From the NCBI GenBank assembly GCA_009617715.1, contig VTFK01000192.1:372001-436000 (forward strand): 64,000 nt of DNA. Direction: 5' to 3'. Every line of letters starts with the position of its first letter. Positions within the stretch are counted from its first letter, which is position 1. This document shows positions 1-12,289 of the stretch, piece after piece. Under the pieces are notes generated by a model. It worked only from the letters and a program-made list of their open reading frames with translations, was not told the DNA's origin and made no database searches. Origin of the DNA: Plectrocnemia conspersa (Eukaryota; Arthropoda; Insecta; Trichoptera; Polycentropodidae). The position numbers and the translations under genes are program-made.

Positions 1-946
1 TTCATTGGACTATAGTTACTATAAAAGATAGGATTCGCAATATATACTCGTTCTCGTTCTTACTATAACCAGTAGCTTCTTACTGTATATACATACATAC
101 ATCAAACATTACATAACCTTACGCATATGTTCTTTCGCGTTTTATTTATCAAATTGTTTTTTTTCTGCATCTTTACATTATGTAGGACTGCGTGTGGGCC
201 AATTGGAAGGCATCTTGTCAACTTCAAATGCATAATTATCGACTATTTGTCACGTAAATGGCACGAGCTAGTGATTACATATGGATCGAGCGTATTGCAG
301 TGGACCGCCTTGGAGCGAGTCCATCTTTGAAAGTTGCACTGGAGTTTGTTGCAAATGAAATGCATCGGCGAGAGGTCAACGGACGTTATCTCTGTCAACG
401 AGTTAAATAAACCTCTGCTTGAGTATATGTGAGGTTTATTTAACTGGTCGGTCGGCGGCTGGCAGCATCCGAGCGCTGGACCGAGAGATTAGAAAAATAA
501 GCTGATGGCGAAGGGACGTGTTCAATATTTCACTTGGATGCTCTGAAAACAGCTCCGCAATAAAACACAATGTGGTTTTGCCATAGAACTATTTTAGAAT
601 GGCAATAATGGCGGGGCGTGCTTAGATTTTAAGATTTTTTAAGAGATCAATCGGTTGAAGTACGAATATATAGAAGCTTTACTCTGTTACAAACAGTAGA
701 CAGCAATCAACACGAAAAGCATCGCAAGTATGAGTGAACGAAGCTTAAAAATGATCATAAAACCATTGAAAACGAACTACAGAGCACACAGATACTAGAT
801 CAGTGAACGTCACATCTTCCACTTTTTATCCAAAACACACGGACGCTGAACTAACACAATAATACTGTAGGAGCTGACAACCAGTTTCATATATATTATT
901 TTTTTATTTATTTTGTGCGAAACGGGGAGAAATAATTATTTTTATA
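1..946. other. AT-rich intergenic DNA with one perfect hairpin
   Basis: No convincing coding frame. A perfect 14-bp inverted repeat lies at 402-415 (GTTAAATAAACCTC) and 431-444, separated by a 15-nt spacer. The short frame at 127-330 has no features of a real gene. Confidence 0.5.
402..444. repeat. Perfect 14-bp inverted repeat (hairpin)
   Basis: GTTAAATAAACCTC at 402-415 is the exact reverse complement of 431-444. The 15-nt loop would allow a stable cruciform or RNA hairpin. It has no poly-T tail or ORF next to it, so its role is unknown. It could be the residue of a fold-back element. Confidence 0.7.
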
Positions 947-1621
947 GTCAGATGTAGGGATTCCAATCCCGGGCCAAAATTTTGATCCCGGGATTTCGGT
1001 ATTGCAATTAGTTGATCCCGGGATCCCGGGACCAGTCCCGGGATAATTTTCATGTTATTTTATTGATAAAAATAATTTAAAATGAATAATACAATATATT
1101 TTTACATCTGTTTTTTATAACGTACAATGTATAAAGTACGTATAATTTTAGTCTTGGGCTTAAAATAGAAAATAATATAATAAAAATAAAAAAGGGAAGG
1201 TCCTATATATTTATTTGAGAAGAAAAAAATGAACTTTTGACAATGTATGTACATATGTACATTCATAGACACAATTAATTGAAAACATTATTTTGAATAA
1301 AACTCACGAAGTAACATCAAAGCATCAAGTGTTTTATCATTTAGCCTTGATCTGATTTTGGTTCCTAAGCAGCCTGCTGCTGAAAAAGCACGTTCAGACT
1401 CACAGCCTCAAAGATTCACAGACGACACGTGCAACTCGCGCAAGTTTGTACACGAAATATAACGATGTTGTCAATAATAATTCGATTGTGCTTGATAAAT
1501 CAATCAATCCGAAAAATTCGGGATTATGTTTTATAATCCCGGGACTCATCGGGTATTGAAAATCGTTCGGGATCCCGGGATCCGGGATCCGGGATCCGGG
1601 ATTGGAATCCCTAGTCAGATG
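947..1621 (-). mobile_element. hAT DNA transposon remnant with perfect 8-bp TSD
   Basis: The element proper is 955-1613. Its ends are an 18-bp perfect terminal inverted repeat, TAGGGATTCCAATCCCGG at the left and its complement at the right. It is flanked by identical 8-bp direct repeats GTCAGATG (947-954 and 1614-1621), the target-site length of hAT transposons. Both subterminal regions carry repeated GATCCCGGGA / GGATCCGG words (4-5 per side), likely transposase-binding repeats. The interior retains only the 3' end of a transposase gene on the minus strand, so this is an internally deleted, non-autonomous copy about 659 bp long. The perfect TSD and intact termini suggest fairly recent insertion. 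Confidence 0.93.
1288..1404 (-). pseudogene. hAT transposase C-terminal (hATC dimerisation) fragment
   Basis: The reverse-strand frame encodes 38 residues ending at a natural TAA. It contains CESERAFSAAGCLGTKIRSR followed by LNDKTLDALMLLREF. This is the canonical hAT C-terminal dimerisation signature (SERxFSxAG...RxxLxxxxxxxLxxLR). Only this last exon-like piece survives. The rest of the transposase (BED finger, RNase H-like core) is absent between the two termini at 955 and 1613. It is the coding residue of the enclosing hAT element and cannot be functional alone. Confidence 0.92.
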
Positions 1622-3159
1622 TCATACAGACGAAAAACCTTGAAATAAGCATTGCCGCTTTAATAAGAACAAGCAAGACAATGAATATTCTTACGCGCGT
1701 GTATCGCTTCTCCCTCGCATACATCTATATACGTAAATAATGCATTCACAAAAAAAATGCCGATGCACTGTTGTAGTACGAATTTTTAATGTATCAGTTA
1801 ACAACAAACTATCTTTAGATTCGGTACTCTGATAATTTTTCATAGTAATTTTTTAAAAATTGAAAATGAACTACCAATTTTATTTTTCTACATCATTAGA
1901 AAGTGATAGTCTTGATGAAACAAAACTAAAGAAAACAGCCCAAATAAGGTTTGTTAGAGATTAGGTAAATATAATTTGCTTGGATTATTTTTTTCTTATT
2001 AGCTAAAATTTGTTTTTAATACATTTAAAGATATATTCTGCTTTTATAAAATATGGATTTACCAACATCATACGTGATGGAGTACTCTTCCCAAATGCGT
2101 CAATTGTCATCTTATGCTCTCAAATAATTCGATGAAACCTTCATTATTTAAAAAAAAACATTTCATCCTGGATTGGTAAATAAAGAAACATTTTTTTTAA
2201 GCAACATGAATCTATTTCAATTAGGAATACTTTAAATATAAGTGAATCCCATATGACAAGTATAATACCGAATGGAATTATATTTAGAAAAACCCTCATT
2301 TTTAGACGCTATCGATATAGGTTTTGCCGAATCTTCTTTAACACAGAAATTTTCTTTTCGTGCCCTTTTAGCTTCTACAGTTTCGCGGTGCGTCTTTCAT
2401 TTGACATTAAAAGTCAATCTTTTGTGTATAAAGTACTGTTATAATCGACCCATTGATAATGTGTGTTACACTGTAGAAAATAAATATTTAATTCAATTTA
2501 ATATTCATTTTCTAGTGTAATACTTGCACTACAATCTTTGGAAGTTGTCCGAACCGAAGATACAACTGAAGCCGGCCAAGACCTACGACTTCGAGTAAGC
2601 GACCACACTGTCGCAAATTTCAAATGTCGTCCGGACGGCGGCTTCTGTCACATACAGCCCGCATATTTGTGCGCGATCGAAAAAATTGTCATATTATTAA
2701 AATTACGCTATTGATAATTATAAAAGTTTGTGTGGGCACTCACCAATACAACATCACTGAAAACTTTTCGGTCCTAAATATTCAATTTACGCAACATCTT
2801 TATCGGCTTTTGCAAAATGCCATAAGGCATAAAAACGATACTTCAGAATACGAACAGCACATCTGTGACTATCCTAGAATTGGTCGCCATCGATTCTAAA
2901 TAATAATTCGTTATGGTGTGACATTTATATAAACCGATCTAGGAAAATACATAAGGATATTCGAAACGATTTTTTTTACCAAAATCAAGTACCACTAATT
3001 ATTTTTTAATTATTTAATTTTATATGAAAAAAAATATAATAACGATATCTGTTAAAGAATATACTATCAAAAATATAATTAATCCCTTTTAATGCAATAA
3101 ACTATTAAAAGATGTCAGTAAAAATCTGTTGAAGTCCCCGATAAGCATGTGATATTATA
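1622..3159. other. AT-rich DNA, no gene recognised
   Basis: Open frames at 2253-2520 and 2624-2899 are short, low in complexity and match no family I recognise. The less AT-rich patch around 2540-2660 shows no splice-site and ORF combination that would support an exon. Confidence 0.4.
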
Positions 3160-3560
3160 ACTTGACCACGTGACCTCGATGCAGAGCTCGACATGCGTGT
3201 TGACCATAGGACGCCTACGCGCATACTGAAATTGAAGCGAGTTACTCGTTCTATCTCAGTATGCGAAACACCATATCATTATCTCTCTCACTCTCGTCAC
3301 TTAACACGCGAGAGAGCGACAGAGGAAGTATCTCACCGCTCGCGCTCGAAGGACCAGCTCCAACTTCGGTTCCTTTGACTTCGGTCCATTTGCCGACAAT
3401 GTTCGGAAACGCTCGAAGCTGGCCAAGTCGACTGAATTACCCCCACTTTACCTCCCGTTCTTGGTAAGATTTTAGAGCGGATAGAACCGAACTTTACCGA
3501 AGTAACCCACTATATTCTCCATCCTTAGCCAACCTTGGCCAACTTCCAGAGAGTGTAGTG
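3160..3560. promoter_or_regulatory. Candidate regulatory island rich in GAGAG/CTCTC
   Basis: This block is noticeably less AT-rich than its neighbours and carries repeated CTCTC/GAGAGCG words (about 3285-3335), the type bound by GAGA factor in insects. Two overlapping short frames (3193-3378, 3261-3467) run through it, but neither has recognisable protein features. Possible promoter-proximal or Polycomb/Trithorax-type regulatory DNA; inference only. Confidence 0.28.
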
Positions 3561-5059
3561 CAGGCATTACACATATTATCAATGGATTGATTATGACATT
3601 ACTTTTTACACGGTTCTTGACAATTTTCGGTCGTGCAATAAGGTCCAGAAGATCCAGAAGGTTGAAGACCTCTGACCAAATACGTGCGATATAAATTTAT
3701 TCTCATTAACATATCCTTGTCTTAAATACTCTATTTGTCATGTAATCAAAGGAAATAATTATTGTTACTTAATGCTTTTAAAAACAGTGTCTCACTAATT
3801 TGTAATTTAAATTATTACCATTTTCAGAATTATAAATTAAAATTGTTTACCAGATTTCCGAAGAATATAAAAGCGCCAGATTTAAATACGAATATGGTAA
3901 GTGGATGCATAATGGAGATTTTTATAACTTGGTAATTGCCGTAATCACAAAAATAAATTAATGGCTTAAAAGATTAACTCTTTTAAATATTTTTTTGCCA
4001 TAAAATTAAGTTTATGGTTCATAATTGGAACTAATCTCCCAAATATACCCTTTTATAGTAAACACTTCAACCCTTCGATGTTTTGGATATAGATATTTTT
4101 ATAAAATAATATTATGTTTTTTTCAAATAGAATATTTATAAATTACTAACATATCATTTTTGTAGTTTTTATGTCAATCTAATTTAATATAATCCAATGT
4201 AAAAATAATTGTAAACATGGATTGGTGCTTTATCAAACCAACATCTTAAAAATTATTACATAAAATATTTTGGAATATTTATTTTATTAAGATATATTTT
4301 TATAATTGATATTTTTTTATTATTGTTTTAATTTTGCATCAATGCATATTAATATATGTATGAATATAATCTTTTAATTAAAGACAAAACTTATTACTAT
4401 CTTTCAAAATTCCTATAATAAACTAGTATGAGACTTATGCATAATTCTAAAACCCGGATCATAATGATGTGTTATATAAATTATATAAAAGAGAAACAAA
4501 CTAATACATTCAAAAACGTTTACAATGCAATTCACTCTGATTGTTTATGCATTCACCGGTCAAAACAAGATATCAAACAAAATAACAAATTCAAATCGAG
4601 ACAATGAATTAAGATGTTTTGGATTGTGATCAAGATCAAAGGATACTCCAATATAATTCGGATTATATTAGCAATTTTAAAACAATTCACAATTACTGAC
4701 ATCGTAATGTATGAGATACCTCTTCTATTTTTCCGATATGTCCGGAATTAAAAAATGTTTTTAAAAAATTGAATATATTAACAATCACTGGTGAAAAATG
4801 TATTAAAGTAAATTTAGAAGATATCTACAATCTCGTTTTTTTGACAAAAATGTGTCATCACAAACATACAACGTACACGTGTATACTAGTTGTTAAATTT
4901 TGACTGACCTTATACAACATTTTAGCATATTGTAAACCACACCGATTGAATGTAAATATTTGATAACGAAAATATCTCCACAAAACACTCCCTAATTGTT
5001 TGACCAAAAAAATCGTATAACGTTTACATAGTTGTCTCAAATTACATATGCAGATTACT
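3561..5059. other. Very AT-rich stretch, nothing recognised
   Basis: Long A/T runs and AT microsatellite-like sequence. No inverted termini, reverse-transcriptase motif or plausible exon could be found by eye. Confidence 0.4.
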
Positions 5060-5560
5060 CACATCTACCATGAAAATAAATTAAATTCTTTTTGCACCAA
5101 ATATCTCTTATCCATATTTCCAACCCTAAACACCTTTGTTCCTTTGAAGAATTGACCCAGAGAGTTGCGTTTTGCTCCAAGAGCCCAATGAATATTGAAA
5201 AGGGTTCTTGCTTGACGCGTTCTTCCCTGGTTGCCTATACAACCAGGGTTTCGAAGCATTAAGCCCCGATGATGGAAACACCTTTTGTCCCAGGACGTGG
5301 ATGCGTGTGATTTCATTATGCATTATGTATGCGTGTGTCGCACATTATCACTCGCACACATTCCACTTTCGCCCCTCTACAATTTCTCAGAGCTTTCGGG
5401 GCATGGTTATTACCCCAAATTCAACCCCTGGCATATATGATTATGTAACTCCAAATGCACCCAGAGCCACGCACCGAACGCGTGGAGCTTCAAACTGTAA
5501 TTATGACAAGGGTGGTAAACCTAAAAAAGTAAAACTGTATTCAATTTTCGTTTTTCATTT
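5060..5560. promoter_or_regulatory. Candidate conserved non-coding island
   Basis: A mixed-composition block in AT-rich DNA. Frames are open on both strands over the same bases (minus 5065-5323, plus 5208-5567), which argues for compositional openness rather than coding. It contains a TAATTA-like homeodomain word (TGTAATTATGAC near 5497) and a CCTGG/CCAGG-rich stretch at 5225-5300. No protein family recognised. Confidence 0.25.
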
Positions 5561-5983
5561 CAAATGAGCATCAGATCGAAAATAATAGCCACTACTGTTT
5601 CTGCTAGGGCATAGTAGAGTTTATTATGTCTTATTAACATTAATTAAATTCCAAATCGCTTCTGTTTGTGGCAGTGATGTTTTAGAAAATTAAAGCAGTG
5701 ATGTTCCTGATAAATAAATAGGCAGAAGACAGTTTAATAATCGATTAATTACATGCACAGTAGCATATTTTATCTAGAAATATTCTTATGATTTTGTTAC
5801 ATAAACTGCGCACGTTGGGATTTGAAAAATTTCTATATTGTTGTAATCAAGTAACCTGTTATCAGTTTCACTTAATGCATTAAGGTCCATAAAATAAATA
5901 AAAGGGTATTTATAAGTCAATCCCATAATAAAATAATTTATCTTTTCTTTCCAAATATCCCTCGTTTCTCTCACAGAATATAT

Positions 5984-6309
5984 TAGTCCAGTCAAATAAG
6001 GGTTTAACCTCGGAATGAAAGATAACAAGCTGAAATTTTGCACAGACCTTTGTTTTGGCGTTCTAAATATATGGTGAAAAGTCTCAAAAGATATCGTGTC
6101 TGCTAATCAAGATATTAAAGGTCAAAGGTCATAAAAATCGTTTTTTTTTTGCAAATATCTCGCCTCTTTTGCGTCGCATGTCATTAAATGTTTAACAAAA
6201 CTTATAGAAAATAAAATTTTCAACAAGTTTGTTTTAATTTATTTCTTCGTATGGTTAATTGTTTTCGAGATATAGCGCGGGGAGTGGGAAGCGCGCATCC
6301 GTTTATAGG
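5984..6309. repeat. Left long terminal inverted repeat
   Basis: Reverse-complementary to 8009-8343 along its whole length, with scattered substitutions and small indels. The outer tip is TAGTCCAGTCAAATAAGG and the inner edge is ATCCGTTTATAG (6298-6309). The arm contains AAAGGTCAAAGGTCA (about 6117-6131), mirrored in the right arm. Confidence 0.85.
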
Positions 6310-6472
6310 ATAACGCTATGTAAACTACGGAGCCAGAGTTACCTGTACATTCTTCCACAGTTTCGTAGAAAACATCGCAAATTGTTATCTGCTGAATGAA
6401 CCCATCTAAAGCATTATAACTTTCAATCTCCATATCTTCAAAAATCATCATCGATAATGCAAAAAGTAATAC

Positions 6473-7690
6473 CTACGTATGGCCTCTGATACTTCTTGCA
6501 AAAGCGGGACCATCCAACATTTTGTCGACAGAATTCGATGCATAAATTGTACTGAGAGCTTCCTTGATTTCGCTTCCATTCATTATATACCCTATGCATC
6601 CAATAAAAGACATAAGCATATGAAAGCCTCCTAGTTTCACAACTACTCTGGACAAGTCTGAGCTAGCATCTGAAGCTGCTACGATTTCACGTGCTTTTAT
6701 GTACAACGGCTGATCAAAAGTTATTAAGCATGTTCTTTGTTCATGTTTCTTGGCAGTGTTCATAGCACACTGTAATGTAGTGTAAATTGTGTCCATATTA
6801 CTCACAGGATGATGAATAAAAGTAAGAAACAGAATCCGAGAAGTTACAAAGTTCTCATTGTTTTTTTGTAAGTTGTTCAATAAATCCATTCCACCCTGGC
6901 AACAGTGAGAGATATTTTTCCACTTTCCGTACTTCCACAACAAATCAACTACATTAAATATTTGTTCGGTTAGTTCTTCTACATCATTAAAATTTTGAAC
7001 TTGAATCTCTTGCTCAATCCGGGTACGACATGATTTTCATACACTAGAAGGGGTATATGTGATAGTGCTGCTAACTCCTTTGCACTTGGTTTTGTTGTAA
7101 ATTTCTTTATGCGGTCATCAGATATAACATCAGATTTTGGAGTTATTTTTTTATCATTCCCATTATATGAACAGTATTATAGCCATCAAAGGTATAAATA
7201 TTTTTCTGCATTATCTGCTGCATACTGTACTAAGGCACTTGACTATGATGGTTGATTACGAGGCTGTGGGTGATAAACAGCTGAAATTTAACATTTTACA
7301 GTATCACTATATGAAGCGAAAAAAAACCTAAACTTGACAAAACATCAAAAGTCTTTTTTTGGATGTTTATTTATCTGTATTTTTTCTATGAAGAAATACA
7401 GATAGGCCTAATAATAACTGCGAAGAAAAGGACCGTTTTCGTATGGAAGTCATTATAGCATGACTTATAGCTGTGTATTTCGTTTTAAAATGCCCCGTCT
7501 TTCCTTTTCTGTTCTTTATAATAACTTCTTGCAGAAAATGTAATAAAGTTTTCGGAATTTCTTCATTAATATTTTACTCGGGGGCGGATTAGACTTGGTC
7601 TCAACAACAGAAGATCGAATATCTTCTCTAATAATCGCCGCAGCAGCTTCCACTTTTTTATTTTCATACCAAGCTATGGATAAAACTTAA
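6473..7690 (-). pseudogene. Broken element-encoded gene (ADNA...LDG/FDG - LGGFHMLMSF family)
   Basis: Several frames on the minus strand line up in order as one decayed protein. KKVEAAAAIIREDIRSS (about 7665-7615) is followed by LLHFLQEVIIKNRKGKTGHF and TKYTAISHAIMTSIRKRSFSS (7550-7410). Next come QYAADNAEK then IYTFDGYNTVHIMGMI (7225-7150), SAKELAALSHIPLL (about 7090-7050), and a long open piece 7030-6473 with VVKLGGFHMLMSFIGCIGYI. At least four frameshifts separate the blocks, and the C-terminus after RSIRGH is lost into the left inverted repeat. Proteins with ADN...LDGxNTFHxMG and LGGFHxLMSFLGxIG are common as multi-copy uncharacterised genes in invertebrate genomes. Here the gene sits between long inverted repeats, implying it is the element's own protein. 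Function is not established. Confidence 0.75.
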
Positions 7691-8008
7691 GCTTGAGCAT
7701 CGCGAAAAGAAAAAATAGGGAATGATCCAATATTCGTTATAACTATAATATCAGTTAAATATTTTTCTCTTAATTTGGAAATGATCTTCTTATCATCTGG
7801 TACATACTCCGTAAGGACATCTCTCAACTCTTTCAATTTTTTCGCACAAATTTCTTGTCGAGCAATATTTCATTTTTAATTCCTAATAATACAATGAAGA
7901 AAGTAATAAAATTATGGTTCAAACGACTTGCTGAGACCACTTTTTTCACGATTGTTTACTTTTTCAAAGCTTATACCAAGTTAAGCAGGTAGAAATACTC
8001 GCTGGATT

Positions 8009-8343
8009 CTATAAACGGATGTACGCCTCCCACTCTTCGCGCTCTATCTCAAAAACGGTTAATGATACAAAACAAATATCATAACTAAACTTGTAGATAA
8101 TTTTATGCTTTACAAGTTTTGTGAAGCATCTAATGACGTGCAACGCATAAAACGCGAGATATTTGCAAAAAAAAAACAAATTTTGTGACCTTTGACCTTT
8201 GATATCTTGATTAGCAGACACGATATTTTATGAGACTTTTCACCCTGTCCTTAGAACATCAAAACGAAGGTCTGTGCAAAATTTCAGCTTGGTATCTTTC
8301 ATTCCGAGGTTTAGCCTTTATTTCGCCTTATTTGACTGGACTA
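8009..8343. repeat. Right long terminal inverted repeat
   Basis: Mirror of 5984-6309. It ends in CTTATTTGACTGGACTA at 8343 and includes the mirrored TGACCTTTGACCTTTGATAT block. The minus-strand frame 8009-8221 inside it is a by-product of the repeat, not a gene. Confidence 0.85.
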
Positions 8344-8816
8344 TATCTATTTGAACAAGTTATACGAGTTTAAAGCATAATCTTAATGTCAACAATACCA
8401 AAATTGAGCTAAAATCTTAAACGAAAACAACCAGATTAAATACGCTTAATAATATTTTATTGAAACTAAGATATGTAAATATATTATCTCTTATTTCCAT
8501 AATTATAATTATTTTATTACTTTTATTGTATAATTTACTTTCAGAAAATATTATTAGGGCTACTTTTAAGTCTACAATTAATTAAACACTAGATATGAAT
8601 GCCATTAACCCGAAGTAAAAAATAATACAAAAATATCTAAATAATTATAATTTTTATTAATATTAAAACACTTTAATTAATGTAGAAGTTTAACTGGATT
8701 TGATCTCAAATGAAGTAAGTTGATTTTAATATAAAATGCTTTCGAATCAATAATAATTTTTTGAAAAAATAAATCGTGGTGAGAAATGTACAGCAGCACA
8801 TTTATAATAGGGTCCA
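8344..8816. other. AT-rich spacer
   Basis: Poly-A/T-rich DNA between two mobile elements. Nothing else seen. Confidence 0.4.
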
Positions 8817-9003
8817 AAATCAGGGACGTCAGGGGGAGAAGTGGGAGCACTTGCACCTAGTCAGAAAAATGCATGCCATTTAATGAAATACTATGAATTT
8901 TAATAAAATCAGGATATTAATAAAAAACAATCATTGACTGGTTTTTTAATTTTTCTGGATCAAAATCTGGGGGGCTAACAATCAGAAATGACGTCCCTGA
9001 TTT
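8817..9003. mobile_element. Small (187-bp) inverted-repeat element, MITE-like
   Basis: AAATCAGGGACGTCA (8817-8831) is exactly complementary to TGACGTCCCTGATTT (8989-9003). The GGGACGTCA ends and short non-coding interior resemble a MITE. The interior runs of G (AGGGGGAGAA and CTGGGGGG) sit near both ends. No clear target-site duplication is visible at either edge, so the superfamily is not assigned. Confidence 0.7.
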
Positions 9004-10019
9004 CAAACTATAAATTTTAGGGATATCCCTTCAAAGAAAATCAAAAAAAACAATCTCGAATCTATCCCGAAAATATTTTTAAAAATTCAGTGAAATTATA
9101 TCGGAATATATTTTAACTAGTAGATATATATTTTTAACGGTAAAAATATAATTTATCTGGCAACTGCTAGTAAAATTAAATGATTTTAACTTTTCCATAC
9201 GTAGTTATATATACATTTACATAAATGGTTGTACATTAACACGTCAAAATACATTTTCACTAGTAGATTTTTGATTATTTTTATACCTATCGACGTTTAA
9301 ATTAAAAATGTGTTGGAACATCCTTCCATCGCGTTACATGACAAAAAAGTCCTATATTGAAATTTATTGAATAAAATATTATATGTATTGTAAATATATT
9401 ATATACATATTTTAAACCCAAATAAAAATCGATAGTTCAGATAATCCGTATCTTTAAATTATCCATGTCATTCGTTGCCCAAATAATCGAGAGTATACTA
9501 TTAATATATTGTAAGCATTCGTTTGGCACTGAAATTGTACTCATTCAAGTTTATATGTTATATTATTCCACATATTGTAAATAATAATTTTACAAGTCGC
9601 TTGTGACTAATTATGTTAGAGTAGTATTTTACAACAAAACAAAGATCATTTCATTTTACTCTGTGCAACAAATAGTTCTAAAATTTCAATTGTGTAAACA
9701 CAATAGAATAGGAGTTAAGGTCAGCAGATCGCTATTTGGATAACAAATAAAAAAAAACGAAAATTCGTTCTAAAAAAATGTTTAGAAGAAATGACCCCCG
9801 CAGTGGCCAAACAATGGTTAGCCCTTGACAAAAGGTTCGCATTTAATATATGAGTCGCTCAAATTTGGAACAGGAAAAACATTCAACGAGGGCTTCTCAA
9901 TCGTGAGCGTTACGCCTACATTATTTTTTTAATTTAAAATATAATATAACAAAAAATATTTTCTACGAAAAAGATTTTTAAATAAGAATTCCCAAGTAGA
10001 AAATTTAATATATTTTTCA
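9004..10019. other. AT-rich DNA, nothing recognised
   Basis: A short less AT-rich patch at 9780-9920 has no ORF or repeat structure that I can support. Confidence 0.4.
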
Positions 10020-10400
10020 CGTGACACTTTTGCGCTACTTGCGGTTTAAGGGTAAAGGGAAAAAAGGCGGCGAGCCCGGGTTTTAATTAAATTTTGTTTG
10101 CTCATTAGGAAGCCCTTGGTGGGGAATAAATCTGCGACCACGCGAAATAAACGAGTACATAATTAAAAAGTTGTGGAGTCACAGGTTTTGTTGGCCCTAA
10201 TCCATATGATCCCTCGTAATTTCAAGGGCTTATAATATGAGTGCGTGCACATAATTATGTAGGTTTTGTGGAAGGGACCTAGGTACTACAGATAGGGCTG
10301 CGTGGTATTGGAGAGATCTTCATTTCACAAATATATGCACATAAATGGCCCTTTGTTTACACGACATGTTCCTTCTCGCCCCAGTGATTATCAAACATGC
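10020..10400. promoter_or_regulatory. Candidate conserved regulatory island with homeodomain words
   Basis: An abrupt change to mixed composition without a usable ORF. It holds TTTTAATTAA (10081-10090), CTCATTAGG (about 10101), AATTAAAAAG and a CACATAATTATGTAGG stretch near 10249: four homeodomain-core TAAT words in about 200 bp, interspersed with non-repetitive sequence. This is the texture expected of a developmental enhancer; not provable from one genome. Confidence 0.33.
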
Positions 10401-12289
10401 AAACAATGTATTTAATCCAAATTAATATACTGGTATATATGTACATGAACGCATATCATTGAAAAGTATTATCAGTTTACGACATTCAAGCAATTTAGTA
10501 GGTTCATTCATTACATAATATAAATGCACAACGAACTATTGAAAATATGAAGGAATTGGACATTGGCGAATAGGCAACTAATTTTACATATAATTGTTTT
10601 TATGTTAGTATTTTTCATATTCATATTATATGTAAATATTAAATAGTAATTAACTCCTAATATGGAGAATATTTCACAATTATTAATAAAATTAAACTTA
10701 TTATTTATTATTTATATATAATAATATGTGCAATATCTGCGATTCAATTTTCATATATCTTTGGAAGAACAACGTGGGACAATCGATTTTTGATGAAAAG
10801 AAGAAACATTCCGTTCGATTCAGCACCTGAAGATTTTTGGTTCAAAAAATTGGCTCCACTATGAACTTTTATTTTATTTTTCAATTTGATCGCCATTCTC
10901 ATATCTGTTAACTGTCGGATTGAATTATGGCAAATTGATTTATTTGTGTGCGTAGCTAAGCAGTAATTGCAAACTCTATAAAAGCATAGTAGCTCCGCAA
11001 TCATGGTTCTAAAAGGAGCGTATTTCCCCAATTATATTCGGTAAATTATCAATTCCTGTTTTAAAGTTTCGAAACGAGGGGTTCATTGCATAAACGACTG
11101 ATCGACGTTGATTGACTCTAATTTATCCATTGAGACGACGTACTAACGAAATTAATTAACTAGTGTTGTGGGTAAAAATATTATAATAATTAAAAATAAT
11201 ACTTTAAACTGTCTATTATCCTGCCATCCCATGAAGAAAAACCATACCATTAAATCATTAAACACTTTTGAAGTCTTGACAATAATTAATGGTTTTTCTG
11301 AAGCATGTGTGTATGTGTATAATGTGGATTTTTAATTTATATTTTATTTTAATTAAATATTAGAAAGTAAATTAATTGGATACGTTTAATATAATCAATA
11401 TATTTTAATAAGACTATTTACGTCTATTAAGCCATAATTATATTAGTTAACTAAAAGTATTATACTAACGATTAATATTGCTCTTTAACCAACTCCTAAT
11501 GAGCCATTAAAGTGAAATCAAATAGATTTTTTCATTTTATTATTTATAATTTATTGAAAAGTAAAACATAAAAAACTAGTATTGGTTAATTTTTACTACA
11601 TAGAACTATTTTTTCTAACTAGATAAATGTATTATATATTTTTATATTTAATATATACAAAGAAAATATAATTTTCTCTGACAAATTAGGTCATTTTCCC
11701 AGAATATTTTTGTACTAATTCTGAATTCTGAAATAGAAGCTTTACAATATATGAAGTGACTTAAATATTACATGTATAGCTAAAATATCATACATTACAA
11801 GATTATTCTCAATTTGGCCTAAGTATAAATTTATACAAGCCCTGAAAAGAGATCTAATTTACCACAAAAGGTTCCATATCAAATTGCGTAAAAAATGTCG
11901 ATAAAACAAATTTACTTGAAATATCAATAAAAATCATTATCTATGATCAACTTATAATTCATTAGATATAAATGTATATTTATTTACATAAATAAATAAT
12001 TTTTCATTTATGCTTCAGTCTATATTAGCACTGACCCTGTATTTGCTCAGAGATGTGTACTATATTTTGTAAATGTACATACAACTAAAGAGGAGTCAGT
12101 CATCTGTGTGAGTTTTAACAATTAACTCCCGGCGAATTTTTTAAATGCAAAACTTTGCGAAATTTGCACTGGCAACAAACACAGATACATTCAAAACAAA
12201 GTGGGGAAGAGAAATGAGAGCTTTAACGAAATTTATTAAATCATACACATTGGAGCTAGTTTTTGCAGGATTTTTGAGGATTAAGCTTT
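10401..12289. other. AT-rich DNA, no gene recognised
   Basis: The 95-codon minus frame at 10744-11031 has no recognisable domain. No terminal repeats found. Confidence 0.4.

Larger units (their letters stand above)
5984..8343 (-). mobile_element. 2.36-kb DNA element with ~330-bp terminal inverted repeats
   Basis: The left end (5984-6309) and right end (8009-8343) are long imperfect inverted repeats. Both outer tips read TAGTCCAGTCAAATAA inward; both inner boundaries share ATCCGTTTATAG. The arms also share recognisable blocks such as ACCTCGGAATGAAAGATA. The bases TAT at 5981-5983 and 8344-8346 could be a 3-bp target duplication, but flanking TA-richness makes this uncertain. The interior carries a broken minus-strand gene (6473-7690) of a widespread uncharacterised family. 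Long TIRs plus one gene suggest a cut-and-paste DNA transposon. I cannot assign it to a named superfamily from sequence alone. Confidence 0.82.

Noticed and set aside
5065..5567. Coding genes on both strands
   Set aside because: Frames overlap on opposite strands over the same bases without recognisable features; compositional openness is likelier.
8009..8221. Small gene on the minus strand
   Set aside because: Lies wholly within the right terminal inverted repeat.
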